Positions 37,951-45,584 of a DNA stretch of 64,000 nucleotides are shown piece after piece. The notes under the pieces were generated by a model. That model was not told where the DNA came from, made no database searches, and saw nothing but the letters and a program-made list of their open reading frames with translations. Each line of letters begins with the position of its first letter. Positions within the stretch are counted from its first letter, which is position 1. The position numbers were made by a program, and so were the translations under genes. This DNA comes from JAAURB01 sp049647265 (GTDB lineage Bacteria; Cyanobacteriota; Cyanobacteriia; Cyanobacteriales; Microcoleaceae). Location: contig JBARXJ010000029.1 of the NCBI GenBank assembly GCA_049647265.1, positions 62,001-126,000 of the forward strand, read 5' to 3'.

Positions 37951-38376
37951 ATGATAATGACTGTCGTTAAAAGTATGTTCATGAATGAAGCCATGATGAT
38001 TGATAGTAAAAAAGTGTTTCAAATCCAGAATAAATCAGAGAAGAAAAGTCATCTTACTTTTTCAATTGAACCCATTAAGAAAGTCATCCCAATTACACCG
38101 CAACGGTTTCGGATTGAAGATCAGATCGAACAACCCACATTATATTTATTAGAAGCTAAAGCCAAGCAAAATATTGAGCTTTGTAGTGAGAGTGAAGCCA
38201 TCGCCGTCGCGTTATTTTCTCCTTCTGGACAGATTTTATCTCAGTTAACCATTCATCCGGAGCAACAAGATACATGGCAGGGTTCCCTATCGGAATCTGG
38301 TTTATATCGTATTCTCGTTTATCCTAATCAGAGTCGTTCAATATTTAGGATCAAGATCCGTTTATCCAATGTATAA
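37951..38376 (+). CDS. Hypothetical protein with a possible beta-sandwich domain
   Basis: About 141 residues. The central and C-terminal part (LYLLEAKAKQNIELCSESEAIAVALFSPSGQILSQL, then ESGLYRILVYPNQSRSIFRIKIRLS) alternates strands and turns and looks like a pre-peptidase C-terminal (PPC)-like or Ig-like beta-sandwich, but no signature is certain. No signal peptide or membrane segment is evident. The product may start at an internal Met. Function unknown. Confidence 0.5.
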   Translation: MIMTVVKSMFMNEAMMIDSKKVFQIQNKSEKKSHLTFSIEPIKKVIPITPQRFRIEDQIEQPTLYLLEAKAKQNIELCSESEAIAVALFSPSGQILSQLTIHPEQQDTWQGSLSESGLYRILVYPNQSRSIFRIKIRLSNV

Positions 38377-38566
38377 ATACTGATTTCATTCAGAGTTTCT
38401 ATCACTCCTTTGTGTTAATTTTCTCATACCTAATCAAATAATAACTTTAAGAGGCAATCTCTGTCTATGGGGTGTTGAGGGATGTGACATAATTCTTTCA
38501 TGCTTGAATTGTTGAGGGAAATATTTTATAACCAATCAAGGAATTTTATTAGAGGTGGCGGAGTTA

Positions 38567-39670
38567 ATGATGGAATTTGACCATATTCACTTTTATGTCG
38601 AAGATGCAAAAACCTCGCGCAACTGGTTCATCGAAAAACTAAAATTTGTTGCAGCCGAACCCGTGATTCACTCTCATACTCATACAGAAGTAGTGCATAA
38701 TGGTTCTGTTGTGTTTCTACTTTCTTCCCCATTATCTCTGCATTCTGATGCGGCTAAATACCTTCGTAATCATGCTCCAGGGATTATTGATGTGGCATTT
38801 AAAGTGAATCATATTGATACTATTGTAAATAAAGTTAGAGCCAGGGGAGGTAAAATATTACAGCCAATACAACATCACAATTTAGGTTCTGAGGTGTTAA
38901 AGTGGGCAACAATTTTAGGTTGGGGTGGACTACGGCACACATTAGTTGAACGACAAAAAAATATCCCAGAAAAAGTGATTCCCCGTATTCCATTTCCGAT
39001 AAAATATACTCCTTCTTCAATTGCTTTAGACGGAATCGATCATGTAGTATTAAATGTGGAAGCAGGAGAATTAGAAAGTGCCATTACTGAATATCAAAAG
39101 TTATTTGAACTCGAACCACAGCAAAGCTTTAATATTCAAACCCAACGTTCAGGATTACACAGTAAAGTTTTAAGCAGTCCTCAAGGTAACGTTAAGTTTC
39201 CGATTAATGAACCCACTTCTAAAACGTCTCAGATTCAAGAATTCTTAGAATACAATCAAGGATCAGGGATTCAACATCTTGCCTTAAAAACAAATAATAT
39301 AATTGATACAGTCACTCAATTAATCCAACAAAACTTATGTTTTTTATCTGTTCCAGATAGTTATTACCTTAAGCTAAAAACACGGGGTATCAATAGTTAT
39401 CTGAAGCAAAACTGGAGTAAATTGAAAACCTCTCAGATTTTAATGGATTGGAAAGACTCTATTCCTGAAGTCGTATTGCTACAAATTTTCACTCAGCCTA
39501 TTTTTAATCAACCGACTTTTTTCTTTGAATTTATCGAACGAAGATTAGCTCGAATTAAAGGTAAGATGATTCAAGCTGAAGGGTTTGGGGAAGGGAATTT
39601 TCAAGCATTATTTGAAGCAGTAGAACAAGATCAAATTAATCGAATGTTAAATCAGCTTGATTTAAAATGA
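38567..39670 (+). CDS. hppD: 4-Hydroxyphenylpyruvate dioxygenase
   Basis: Converts 4-hydroxyphenylpyruvate to homogentisate, the entry to tocopherol synthesis (in cyanobacteria, phylloquinone/plastoquinone are made another way). The protein of about 367 residues has two vicinal-oxygen-chelate domains. The Fe(II) ligands are visible as His in GIDHVVLNV (about 157), His in GIQHLALKT (about 235) and Glu in FFFEFIERR (about 320), the 2-His-1-carboxylate triad. I chose ATG at 38567 (an adjacent ATG follows at 38570), with GGCGGAG seven bases upstream; a GTG at 38555 is possible but overlaps that site. Cytosolic. Confidence 0.9.
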   Translation: MMEFDHIHFYVEDAKTSRNWFIEKLKFVAAEPVIHSHTHTEVVHNGSVVFLLSSPLSLHSDAAKYLRNHAPGIIDVAFKVNHIDTIVNKVRARGGKILQPIQHHNLGSEVLKWATILGWGGLRHTLVERQKNIPEKVIPRIPFPIKYTPSSIALDGIDHVVLNVEAGELESAITEYQKLFELEPQQSFNIQTQRSGLHSKVLSSPQGNVKFPINEPTSKTSQIQEFLEYNQGSGIQHLALKTNNIIDTVTQLIQQNLCFLSVPDSYYLKLKTRGINSYLKQNWSKLKTSQILMDWKDSIPEVVLLQIFTQPIFNQPTFFFEFIERRLARIKGKMIQAEGFGEGNFQALFEAVEQDQINRMLNQLDLK

Positions 39671-39877
39671 AAAATGACTGATGTCATCAAAACTCTAAAA
39701 ATAGGCTTTATTGTAGAGTGAACTTATGATAAGCTACAAAAAATTGCGATGGTGATTGAGTATGCCTAATCTGTATGCTGAAAGTGAGTAACAGTTACTG
39801 TCCTTATTTTTAAATAAAATAGGATATTAATCCTTTAATCTAAATGATTTGGTTTATTTTTATAGAATTAAAAAATT

Positions 39878-40390
39878 ATGAGTGATTTGTATATTTCATG
39901 GCCTGAATATCATCAACTGATTGAACAACTAGCTGTTAAGATTTATCAGTCTCAATGGCAGTTTAATCAGATTGTCTGTTTAGCGCGCGGCGGCTTAAGA
40001 ATTGGGGATTTACTTTCTCGAATTTATGATAAACCGCTGGGGATTTTATCCACTTCTTCTTATGGGGGAGAAGCCGGTAATATTCGGGGAGAACTTGATA
40101 TTGCAAGCTGCGTTACCATGACAACACCCAACTTAATAGGTGAGATATTATTAGTAGATGATTTAGTTGATTCTGGGATTACTTTAGAACAATCTATATT
40201 ATGGCTAAAACAAAAATATCCTCAGATTCAAACCATAAAAACAGCCGTTTTGTGGTACAAAGCTTGTTCAATTTTTAAACCGGATTATTATATGACCTAT
40301 CTATCTGATAATCCCTGGATTCATCAACCATTTGAAAAGTACGAAAAAATGAATATTGCAGAAGTTGGGAAAATCTTAGATCCGGCTTAA
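39878..40390 (+). CDS. Phosphoribosyltransferase, possibly xanthine/guanine type
   Basis: A 170-residue type I PRTase. The PRPP-binding motif is EILLVDDLVDSGITLE, the PP-loop is LARGGLRIGDLL, and the N-terminal WPEYHQLIEQLA and C-terminal WIHQPFE block resemble the small xanthine-guanine phosphoribosyltransferases (Gpt-like), which salvage purines with PRPP. Exact base preference cannot be read. It converges with dxr, and an inverted repeat lies between. Confidence 0.8.
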   Translation: MSDLYISWPEYHQLIEQLAVKIYQSQWQFNQIVCLARGGLRIGDLLSRIYDKPLGILSTSSYGGEAGNIRGELDIASCVTMTTPNLIGEILLVDDLVDSGITLEQSILWLKQKYPQIQTIKTAVLWYKACSIFKPDYYMTYLSDNPWIHQPFEKYEKMNIAEVGKILDPA

Positions 40391-40402
40391 TTTAAGCGAA
40401 AA

Positions 40403-40431
40403 GTAGAGTCAACGTCAGTGATTGACCCTAC
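40403..40431. terminator. Inverted repeat between convergent genes
   Basis: GTAGAGTCAA (40403-40412) pairs with TTGACCCTAC (40422-40431) with one mismatch, loop of nine bases, between the ends of the phosphoribosyltransferase and dxr genes. Placement fits a bidirectional terminator. Confidence 0.55.
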
Positions 40432-40451
40432 AACATCATCATCTAAATCAG

Positions 40452-41636
40452 CTAGACTGCAACCGTTGAATTGAGGGTTTGACAGGCAGAAACAGTGGCT
40501 TGACGCGCCCATTTATCGGCTGCAATAATATCTTCTAAATTAGGCGTGGATAGATTATGATTTTGATGGCGATCGCAAACGGTTTCAATCAGTTGAGGAA
40601 TCTCTAAAAACTGTATTTTCTCTTCTAAGAATAAGGCAACCGCTTGTTCATTGGCTGCATTTAAAACCGCTGGCATTGACCCTCCAGCGCGTCCGGCTGC
40701 ATAAGCCAATTGCATACAAGGATATTTCTGATTATCGGGTGCAGTAAAGGTTAAATTCCCGGCTTTCACTAAATCTAACGGTTCCCAATCAGTGTAAATT
40801 CGTTCCGGCCAAGACATAGCATACAGCAACGGTAAACGCATATCCGGCCAACCTAACTGTGCTAAAACCGAAGTATCTTGTAACTCAATTAAAGAGTGAA
40901 TAATACTCTGCGGATGAATCACAATATCAATATTATCGTAATCTAAACCAAACAAATAATGGGCTTCAATCACTTCTAATCCCTTATTCATCATGGTGGC
41001 AGAATCAACCGTAATTTTCCGTCCCATTGACCAATTCGGATGAGTAATTGCATCAGCCACTTTCACCTCAGCTAATTTCTCAACCGGCCAATCTCTAAAT
41101 GCACCCCCAGAAGCCGTTAAAATAATCCGTCGTAAACCCCCTTGAGGGACTCCTTGTAAACACTGAAAAATGGCAGAATGTTCTGAGTCGGCTGGTAATA
41201 ATTTCACGCCATATTCTTGAATCAGCGGATTGACAACGGGGCCGCCGGCAATTAAAGTTTCTTTATTAGCTAAAGCAATATCTTTTCCCGCTTTAATCGC
41301 AGCAATGGTAGGAAGTAACCCGGCACAGCCAACAATACCCGTTACAACTGCTTCGGCTTCGCCGTATTGAGCTACTTCCACAATACCTGATTCTCCGGCT
41401 AAGATGATCGGTTGAGGATCAACATCAGCAATAGCTGCTTTTAATTCGGATAACTGAGTTTCGTCAGAGATAGCAACAATTTGAGGTTTAAACTGACGAA
41501 TTTGTTCAGCGAGAAGACTGATATTACGTCCGGCAGCCAGTCCAACAATTCTAAATTGGTCGGGGTTATGAGTAACAATATCTAATGTTTGAGTTCCAAT
41601 TGAACCGGTTGATCCTAATAGTGTAATCGCTTTCAT
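40452..41636 (-). CDS. dxr: 1-Deoxy-D-xylulose 5-phosphate reductoisomerase
   Basis: Second step of the MEP pathway: rearranges and reduces DXP to MEP with NADPH, feeding carotenoid, phytol and quinone synthesis. The 394-residue protein begins MKAITLLGSTGSIGTQTLD (the NADPH-binding GSTGSIG loop) and has the ALANKETLIAGG block, the metal-binding DSEHSAIFQCL, and the flexible-loop signature HPNWSMGRKITVDSATMMNKGLE. Length and order are typical (about 395). Only 67 bases separate its ATG from the stop of the IscB gene on the same strand, so its native promoter appears to have been displaced by that element. Confidence 0.97.
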   Translation of the reverse strand: MKAITLLGSTGSIGTQTLDIVTHNPDQFRIVGLAAGRNISLLAEQIRQFKPQIVAISDETQLSELKAAIADVDPQPIILAGESGIVEVAQYGEAEAVVTGIVGCAGLLPTIAAIKAGKDIALANKETLIAGGPVVNPLIQEYGVKLLPADSEHSAIFQCLQGVPQGGLRRIILTASGGAFRDWPVEKLAEVKVADAITHPNWSMGRKITVDSATMMNKGLEVIEAHYLFGLDYDNIDIVIHPQSIIHSLIELQDTSVLAQLGWPDMRLPLLYAMSWPERIYTDWEPLDLVKAGNLTFTAPDNQKYPCMQLAYAAGRAGGSMPAVLNAANEQAVALFLEEKIQFLEIPQLIETVCDRHQNHNLSTPNLEDIIAADKWARQATVSACQTLNSTVAV

Positions 41637-41660
41637 GTTAATAATATGGGAGTAAAGAAA

Positions 41661-41681
41661 CCGCTATCTTTTAAGTAGCGG
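41661..41681. repeat. Hairpin near the right end of the IscB element
   Basis: CCGCTA (41661-41666) pairs with TAGCGG (41676-41681) around a nine-base loop, 23 bases past the iscB stop and before the dxr ATG. IS200/IS605 ends carry subterminal hairpins, so this may be the right-end structure or the iscB terminator. Confidence 0.5.
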
Positions 41682-41697
41682 AGGAACTACGACACGA

Positions 41698-41711
41698 GCA
41701 GTTTTAACTGC
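41698..41711. repeat. Palindrome overlapping the iscB stop codon
   Basis: GCAGTTTTAACTGC is a perfect palindrome, and the iscB stop codon (41704-41706, minus strand) lies inside it. It could be a hairpin in the mRNA. Confidence 0.6.
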
Positions 41712-43020
41712 CGTGAAGGTTAAAACCATAAACATAGCCATCTTTACGATGTACTTGTTTACAGTATTTATAGTTAATACCTTGAACTGTTTTAGCAACA
41801 GTTTTGATATTGAACGAACCACTAGAGCGAATAGCTACTTTTCCTAGATAAGAACCAATCTTTTTGCCCTTGTTGACTGTAGCTTTGACAATATCGCCAG
41901 TCTGAAAGCCTTTTACTGATTTAACAAGAGCAGACTTTCTAACTAATTGATTGGCTTTATTTTTTCTTGGAAAACCAAACTGATCAACGTGAATAGTTTG
42001 TCTTTTGCCATGTCCACTACATTTAATTAGCAATGGCTGATTGGTTGATATTTCCAATTTTGGAGTGTCACCAACACAAGCAGCATCTAACCAATGAGTT
42101 TTATTTAGTCCCTGTTGAGTTCGATTAAACTTAGTTTGTCCGCCTGTACCAGTAGTTACTCTACCGCCAGTTTCTTTCAAGTTACTAAACAGTTTCCACC
42201 GAGTAGAATTAACCGCAGCAGCATCTTTGAGAGGTGCTTTAGCCGTAGCTAGTATTCTTTTGAGAACTGATGGCTTGTCTGCGAGAAACTCCTTGATATC
42301 AAGATTAGATTTAGCTTGATTACAAGGTACGCAAGCAATGGTCAGGTTGGATACACGATTAGAACCACCTTTAGATTTTGGCTTAATATGCTCGACTTCT
42401 AATGGCGTATCTTTTGCTTCACAGTAGACACAAGTACGGTGAAATTTCTCTAGAAGATATTCTCTGACTTCGTACTGATAAAGAGTGCCTTGCTGATATT
42501 CAGTACCAGATATTTCTGGGTTTTGAAGCTTTTGAGTATCAAACCTAACTAATTCCATCGCTATTGAAGCGATAGGACAAAGTTTGATTAATCGTTTAAC
42601 CCAAGTCATTGTGGTTAAAACCCGATGTTCTAAACTAGGTGTTAGCCAGCCTAATGGTCTAACTCTGTTGAGAAATCTAGGCTGTCTGTATCTAGTCTTT
42701 CTACCTCTACGACCTCTTCTAAGGGAACGACGAGATTCTAGATCATCTTTGATTTGTTGGCTGCGATGGGTTAATTCTGCTGACCAAATCAGTTTGTTGT
42801 TTTGAAGTATTGCTATCCCCGTAGTTTTAGAACCTGGATCAAGTTTTAACTGACATCGTTTAACCTCATGAAGTTTTACTGCCTTTTTTAAGATAATTGT
42901 GAATGGATATTGTCTAAACACAGCAGCCTTACCTGCATTGAGCAAACTTCTAGCCACCCCTGGAGTACAGGGATCTAAAGGTTGCTTGTTAGTATCTAGA
43001 ACAAATACAAAGTTAGACAT
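41704..43020 (-). CDS. iscB: IscB RNA-guided nuclease (HNH/RuvC)
   Basis: A 438-residue IscB, the ancestor-type relative of Cas9. Domains in order: a PLMP-like N-terminus (residues about 1-50, reading PLDPCTPGVARSLLNAGKA), RuvC-I with catalytic Asp61 in LDPGSKTTG, an arginine-rich bridge helix (97-116), RuvC-II with Glu156 in AMELVRFD, an HNH domain with CVYC and CVPC zinc pairs (197/200 and 230/233) and catalytic His211 in EVEHIKPKSKGG, RuvC-III with HWLDAACVG (His309/Asp312), and a C-terminal domain likely to recognise the TAM. All catalytic residues are intact, so cleavage activity is plausible. ATG at 43020; an upstream in-frame start at 43062 would add 14 non-conserved residues. Confidence 0.93.
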   Translation of the reverse strand: MSNFVFVLDTNKQPLDPCTPGVARSLLNAGKAAVFRQYPFTIILKKAVKLHEVKRCQLKLDPGSKTTGIAILQNNKLIWSAELTHRSQQIKDDLESRRSLRRGRRGRKTRYRQPRFLNRVRPLGWLTPSLEHRVLTTMTWVKRLIKLCPIASIAMELVRFDTQKLQNPEISGTEYQQGTLYQYEVREYLLEKFHRTCVYCEAKDTPLEVEHIKPKSKGGSNRVSNLTIACVPCNQAKSNLDIKEFLADKPSVLKRILATAKAPLKDAAAVNSTRWKLFSNLKETGGRVTTGTGGQTKFNRTQQGLNKTHWLDAACVGDTPKLEISTNQPLLIKCSGHGKRQTIHVDQFGFPRKNKANQLVRKSALVKSVKGFQTGDIVKATVNKGKKIGSYLGKVAIRSSGSFNIKTVAKTVQGINYKYCKQVHRKDGYVYGFNLHGS

Positions 43021-43029
43021 TTTTTTGTC

Positions 43030-43275
43030 TCTTCTACAGATGTGTAATGTTTGCCTCGTCAATGTTATTTAAGCTTGTGGCATGTTAACTACACTTTTTT
43101 ACCCCTCGTAAAAATGTTTAATAGTTAACGACAGAGCGGAAGGCTGGCACGCACCTAAAGGTGTCATGACTTAAATAACGTAGACCTTTCTTAGGTCTTA
43201 GACTGGTCAGCTAAATAAACTCAGAGGCCCAGACCGCCCCGTCAATTTATTGCGGGGTGCTGACACTTTCTTAAT
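43030..43275 (-). ncRNA. Candidate omega-RNA for IscB
   Basis: Immediately upstream of iscB on the same strand. It shows nested hairpins: CCCCG/CGGGG (43237-43257), AGACCT/AGGTCT (43182-43198) and CACCT/AGGTG (43152-43163), with further GGTC/GACC pairing around 43200-43235. Position, orientation and length (about 200-250 bases) fit the HEARO/omega-RNA that carries its guide at the 5' end. There is no coding frame here. The exact 5' end and the guide are not fixed by sequence alone. Confidence 0.65.
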
Positions 43276-43448
43276 GATTTATCAATTATTACCATAGTAC
43301 GGCAGAACGGGGAATGGGGAATAGGGAGTCGGGTGTGGGTTGCGGGGAAAAGCTTGTCACTGATATCAGAAATTTGTTTCCCCAATTGCGAAGTCTTAAG
43401 CCTCTCCCTATCTCCCCGTCTTCTGGCGTTGCCAAAACTTGCCAAAAG

Positions 43449-44030
43449 CTAAAGATTAACAAAGGGTTGATCTGGGGAATCTTCTATCAGATTGTTAGTA
43501 ATATTATCAGAAATAACGTCTTCTAAATCTTCTAAAATAGAATAATCTCCGGATTTACCCCCTGTTTTTTGGACTAAATGAATCGATTGAATTTGGATTG
43601 ATTTTTCTAAAGCTTTCGCCATATCATACAAGGTTAAAGCCGCAACAGAAACAGCCGTTAACGCTTCCATTTCGACCCCGGTTTCTGCCTTTGTACTGAC
43701 TTTCGCTTGAATTTGATAACCCGGTAATTGGATATTTGGAATTAACTCAACCTCAATTTTAGTCAATGGCAAAGGATGACATAAAGGGATTAATTGAGCC
43801 GTTTGTTTCGCTGCCATAATCCCCGCAATTTTAGCCGTAGTCAGAACATCGCCTTTGGGGGTATTACCCGCTTGAATGGCTTCAAATGTCGTCAGTAACA
43901 TTTTCACCTCACCCACAGCAATTGCAGTCCGCTGAGTGGCAGCTTTCTGGGAAACATCCACCATATGAATAGCCCCAGTTTCGTCTAAATGGGTGAGTTG
44001 AGAATCGGATTCAGAAAAATTGGTTGTCAT
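43449..44030 (-). CDS. moaC: Cyclic pyranopterin monophosphate synthase
   Basis: Second step of molybdenum-cofactor synthesis: turns the MoaA product into cPMP. The family blocks are intact: THLDETGAIHMVDVSQK at the N-terminus, AGIMAAKQTAQLIPLCHPLPLTK with the active-site His/Lys, ETGVEMEALTAVSVAALTLYDM and the lysine-containing KTGGKSGDY. At 193 residues it is about 30 longer than E. coli MoaC because of an acidic C-terminal tail (from about 165). No other moa gene is in the window. Upstream of the IscB element on the same strand. Confidence 0.95.
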   Translation of the reverse strand: MTTNFSESDSQLTHLDETGAIHMVDVSQKAATQRTAIAVGEVKMLLTTFEAIQAGNTPKGDVLTTAKIAGIMAAKQTAQLIPLCHPLPLTKIEVELIPNIQLPGYQIQAKVSTKAETGVEMEALTAVSVAALTLYDMAKALEKSIQIQSIHLVQKTGGKSGDYSILEDLEDVISDNITNNLIEDSPDQPFVNL

Positions 44031-44104
44031 TTCTGGTAAATGTGTTATACTGTTTTCTCAGGCAATCAATCAAGTCTAATATTTAAAGGCTAAAATTGCT
44101 GTAA

Positions 44105-44178
44105 GGGCTTGTAGCTCAGTGGACTAGAGCACGTGGCTACGGACCACGGTGTCGGGGGTTCGAATCCCTCCTAGCCCG
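44105..44178 (+). tRNA. tRNA-Arg (anticodon ACG)
   Basis: A 74-base cloverleaf without encoded CCA: acceptor GGGCTTG/CTAGCCC, D arm with GCTC/GAGC, anticodon arm CGTGG-CTACGGA-CCACG with anticodon ACG (A34, normally edited to inosine, reading CGU/CGC/CGA), five-base variable loop, and TTCGAAT in the T loop. The acceptor stem has one U-U mismatch (sixth pair) and the T stem one G-U pair. It stands alone between moaC and a convergent MFS gene. Confidence 0.93.
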
Positions 44179-44199
44179 TTTAATTGACTAAAAAATAGT

Positions 44200-45462
44200 T
44201 TAATGGAGATGTTCTGCTTTGTAAGTATGGGCATCTTTTGCTTTTCCGAGAGCAAATTTCCAGGATAAAGCCAAATTAGGGTTTGATTGGGTGAAAAATA
44301 CGCCCAAGGCAATCACCGCCAGTCCGGCATCAATCAGAAATAAGTTTTGGTAACCCACCGCTTCTGCAATTAAACCAAATATTGGCCCGGCTAAAGCTAA
44401 ACCGATATCAAACCCCCCAATACAGAGGGAAAAATAACGGCCTCGCTCTTGGGGAGAGGCTCGGTCTGTAATTAAAGTCACCATCATTGGAATCACCACA
44501 CCCGCCGCCATCCCTTCAATCACACCAGCGATTAGCAATGTTGTACTGTTGTGACTCATCCACAATATCAGCATTGAGACCAGATAGCAGGTTAACCCGG
44601 CAGAAATAAAAATGCCTCGGCCCAAGCGGTCACTCGCCCGCCCTGCCACAGTCCGGACAGCAAAACTACCAATGGCTGCGGCAGAATAAAATAAGCCCGC
44701 ATTTAAATTCAGTTCAGTGGCTTTAATGTATAAAGGTAAAAAGGTCACCAACGTCCCAAAAATTAACCCCACCATCAGCATCACCAAAGCAGGGGTGCGG
44801 AGGCTAGGTCGTCCCCAGAGTTGGAAATATTGAACGATACCTTTCCATCGAGAAGAGCGGGTTTTATCGGTGAGAATCGGTAAGGGACGAGTTGGCTCCC
44901 AAACTTGAAAAATACCTAAAAATCCCACGAGTCCAAATACAGCGCTAACCAAAAATAGGGTACGGTAACCCGCTGCTGCTTCCAGAAAGCCGCCTAACGC
45001 TGGGCCAATCGCCAGACCAAGGGAATTAACCAAACTCATATACCCAATCACTGCTCCCCGTCGGTCAATGGGGGCAAGATCTGCCACTAAGGCGCTATAA
45101 CCAATGGTAAAAGCAGCAATACTGATTCCATGAAATCCTCGAATGAAGGCCAGTTGGAAAATGGAGTGAGTCAGTAGATAACCAATTGGGGCCGTTGCGG
45201 CTACAAACGTACCAATATAAAGCACCAGCTTTCGTCCTTTGACATCCGCCAAAGGGCCTAAGCCAAAGCGAGAGGGCAGTAAACCCAAAGCAAAAGCCCC
45301 CATGACTAAACCAATTTGCGGCTTAGTTGCCCCCAGAAAATCGAGATAGAGGGGAATGGTGGGTAGCAAACTGGTAATGCTTGACCAAAAGCACAATCCT
45401 GCTAAAAATAGGACAAATAAACTACGCCTGGCTTGAGGGTCTAAGGTAAAGAAGACATTCAA
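44200..45462 (-). CDS. MFS transporter
   Basis: About 420 residues with twelve hydrophobic helices. The loop motif after helix 2 reads GLGPLADVKGRKLVL, matching the MFS G-x-L-a-D-x-x-G-R-k signature, and its second-half counterpart is VAGRASDRLGRGIFI. It looks like a drug/solute-type efflux member (DHA1-like), but the substrate is unknown. The frame extends to a TTG at 45513; I favour TTG at 45462 (reading LNVFFTLDP), which has AGGAAAA about ten bases upstream. Its 3' end lies 22 bases from the convergent tRNA-Arg gene. Confidence 0.85.
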   Translation of the reverse strand: MNVFFTLDPQARRSLFVLFLAGLCFWSSITSLLPTIPLYLDFLGATKPQIGLVMGAFALGLLPSRFGLGPLADVKGRKLVLYIGTFVAATAPIGYLLTHSIFQLAFIRGFHGISIAAFTIGYSALVADLAPIDRRGAVIGYMSLVNSLGLAIGPALGGFLEAAAGYRTLFLVSAVFGLVGFLGIFQVWEPTRPLPILTDKTRSSRWKGIVQYFQLWGRPSLRTPALVMLMVGLIFGTLVTFLPLYIKATELNLNAGLFYSAAAIGSFAVRTVAGRASDRLGRGIFISAGLTCYLVSMLILWMSHNSTTLLIAGVIEGMAAGVVIPMMVTLITDRASPQERGRYFSLCIGGFDIGLALAGPIFGLIAEAVGYQNLFLIDAGLAVIALGVFFTQSNPNLALSWKFALGKAKDAHTYKAEHLH

Positions 45463-45584
45463 AATATTGATTTTCCTTTCTGATCGATTTTTACGTTGCC
45501 AGCCAACAAGCAAGAGAGACCAGTATAGTTCGACTCTCCTACTTCTATTTTGTTACAATTCTTTAAATTTTAGGGGGTCTCAAC

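Larger units (their letters stand above)
41637..43275 (-). mobile_element. IscB (OMEGA) element: nuclease gene plus candidate omega-RNA
   Basis: The segment between dxr and moaC contains an IscB-type nuclease gene (41704-43020), a structured non-coding stretch upstream of it (about 43030-43275), and hairpins beyond its stop. This arrangement (5' omega-RNA, then iscB) is that of HEARO/IS200-IS605-linked elements. No TnpA transposase is present, so it would be non-autonomous. Boundaries are estimates: the low end is just in front of the dxr ATG, and the high end is where the structured RNA begins. Guide sequence for the omega-RNA would come from the DNA at the high-coordinate edge. Confidence 0.75.

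Noticed and set aside
44105..44178. tRNA-Arg as an integration site for the nearby IscB element
   Set aside because: No integrase, no duplicated tRNA 3' end and no att-like repeat is seen; IscB sits beyond moaC.
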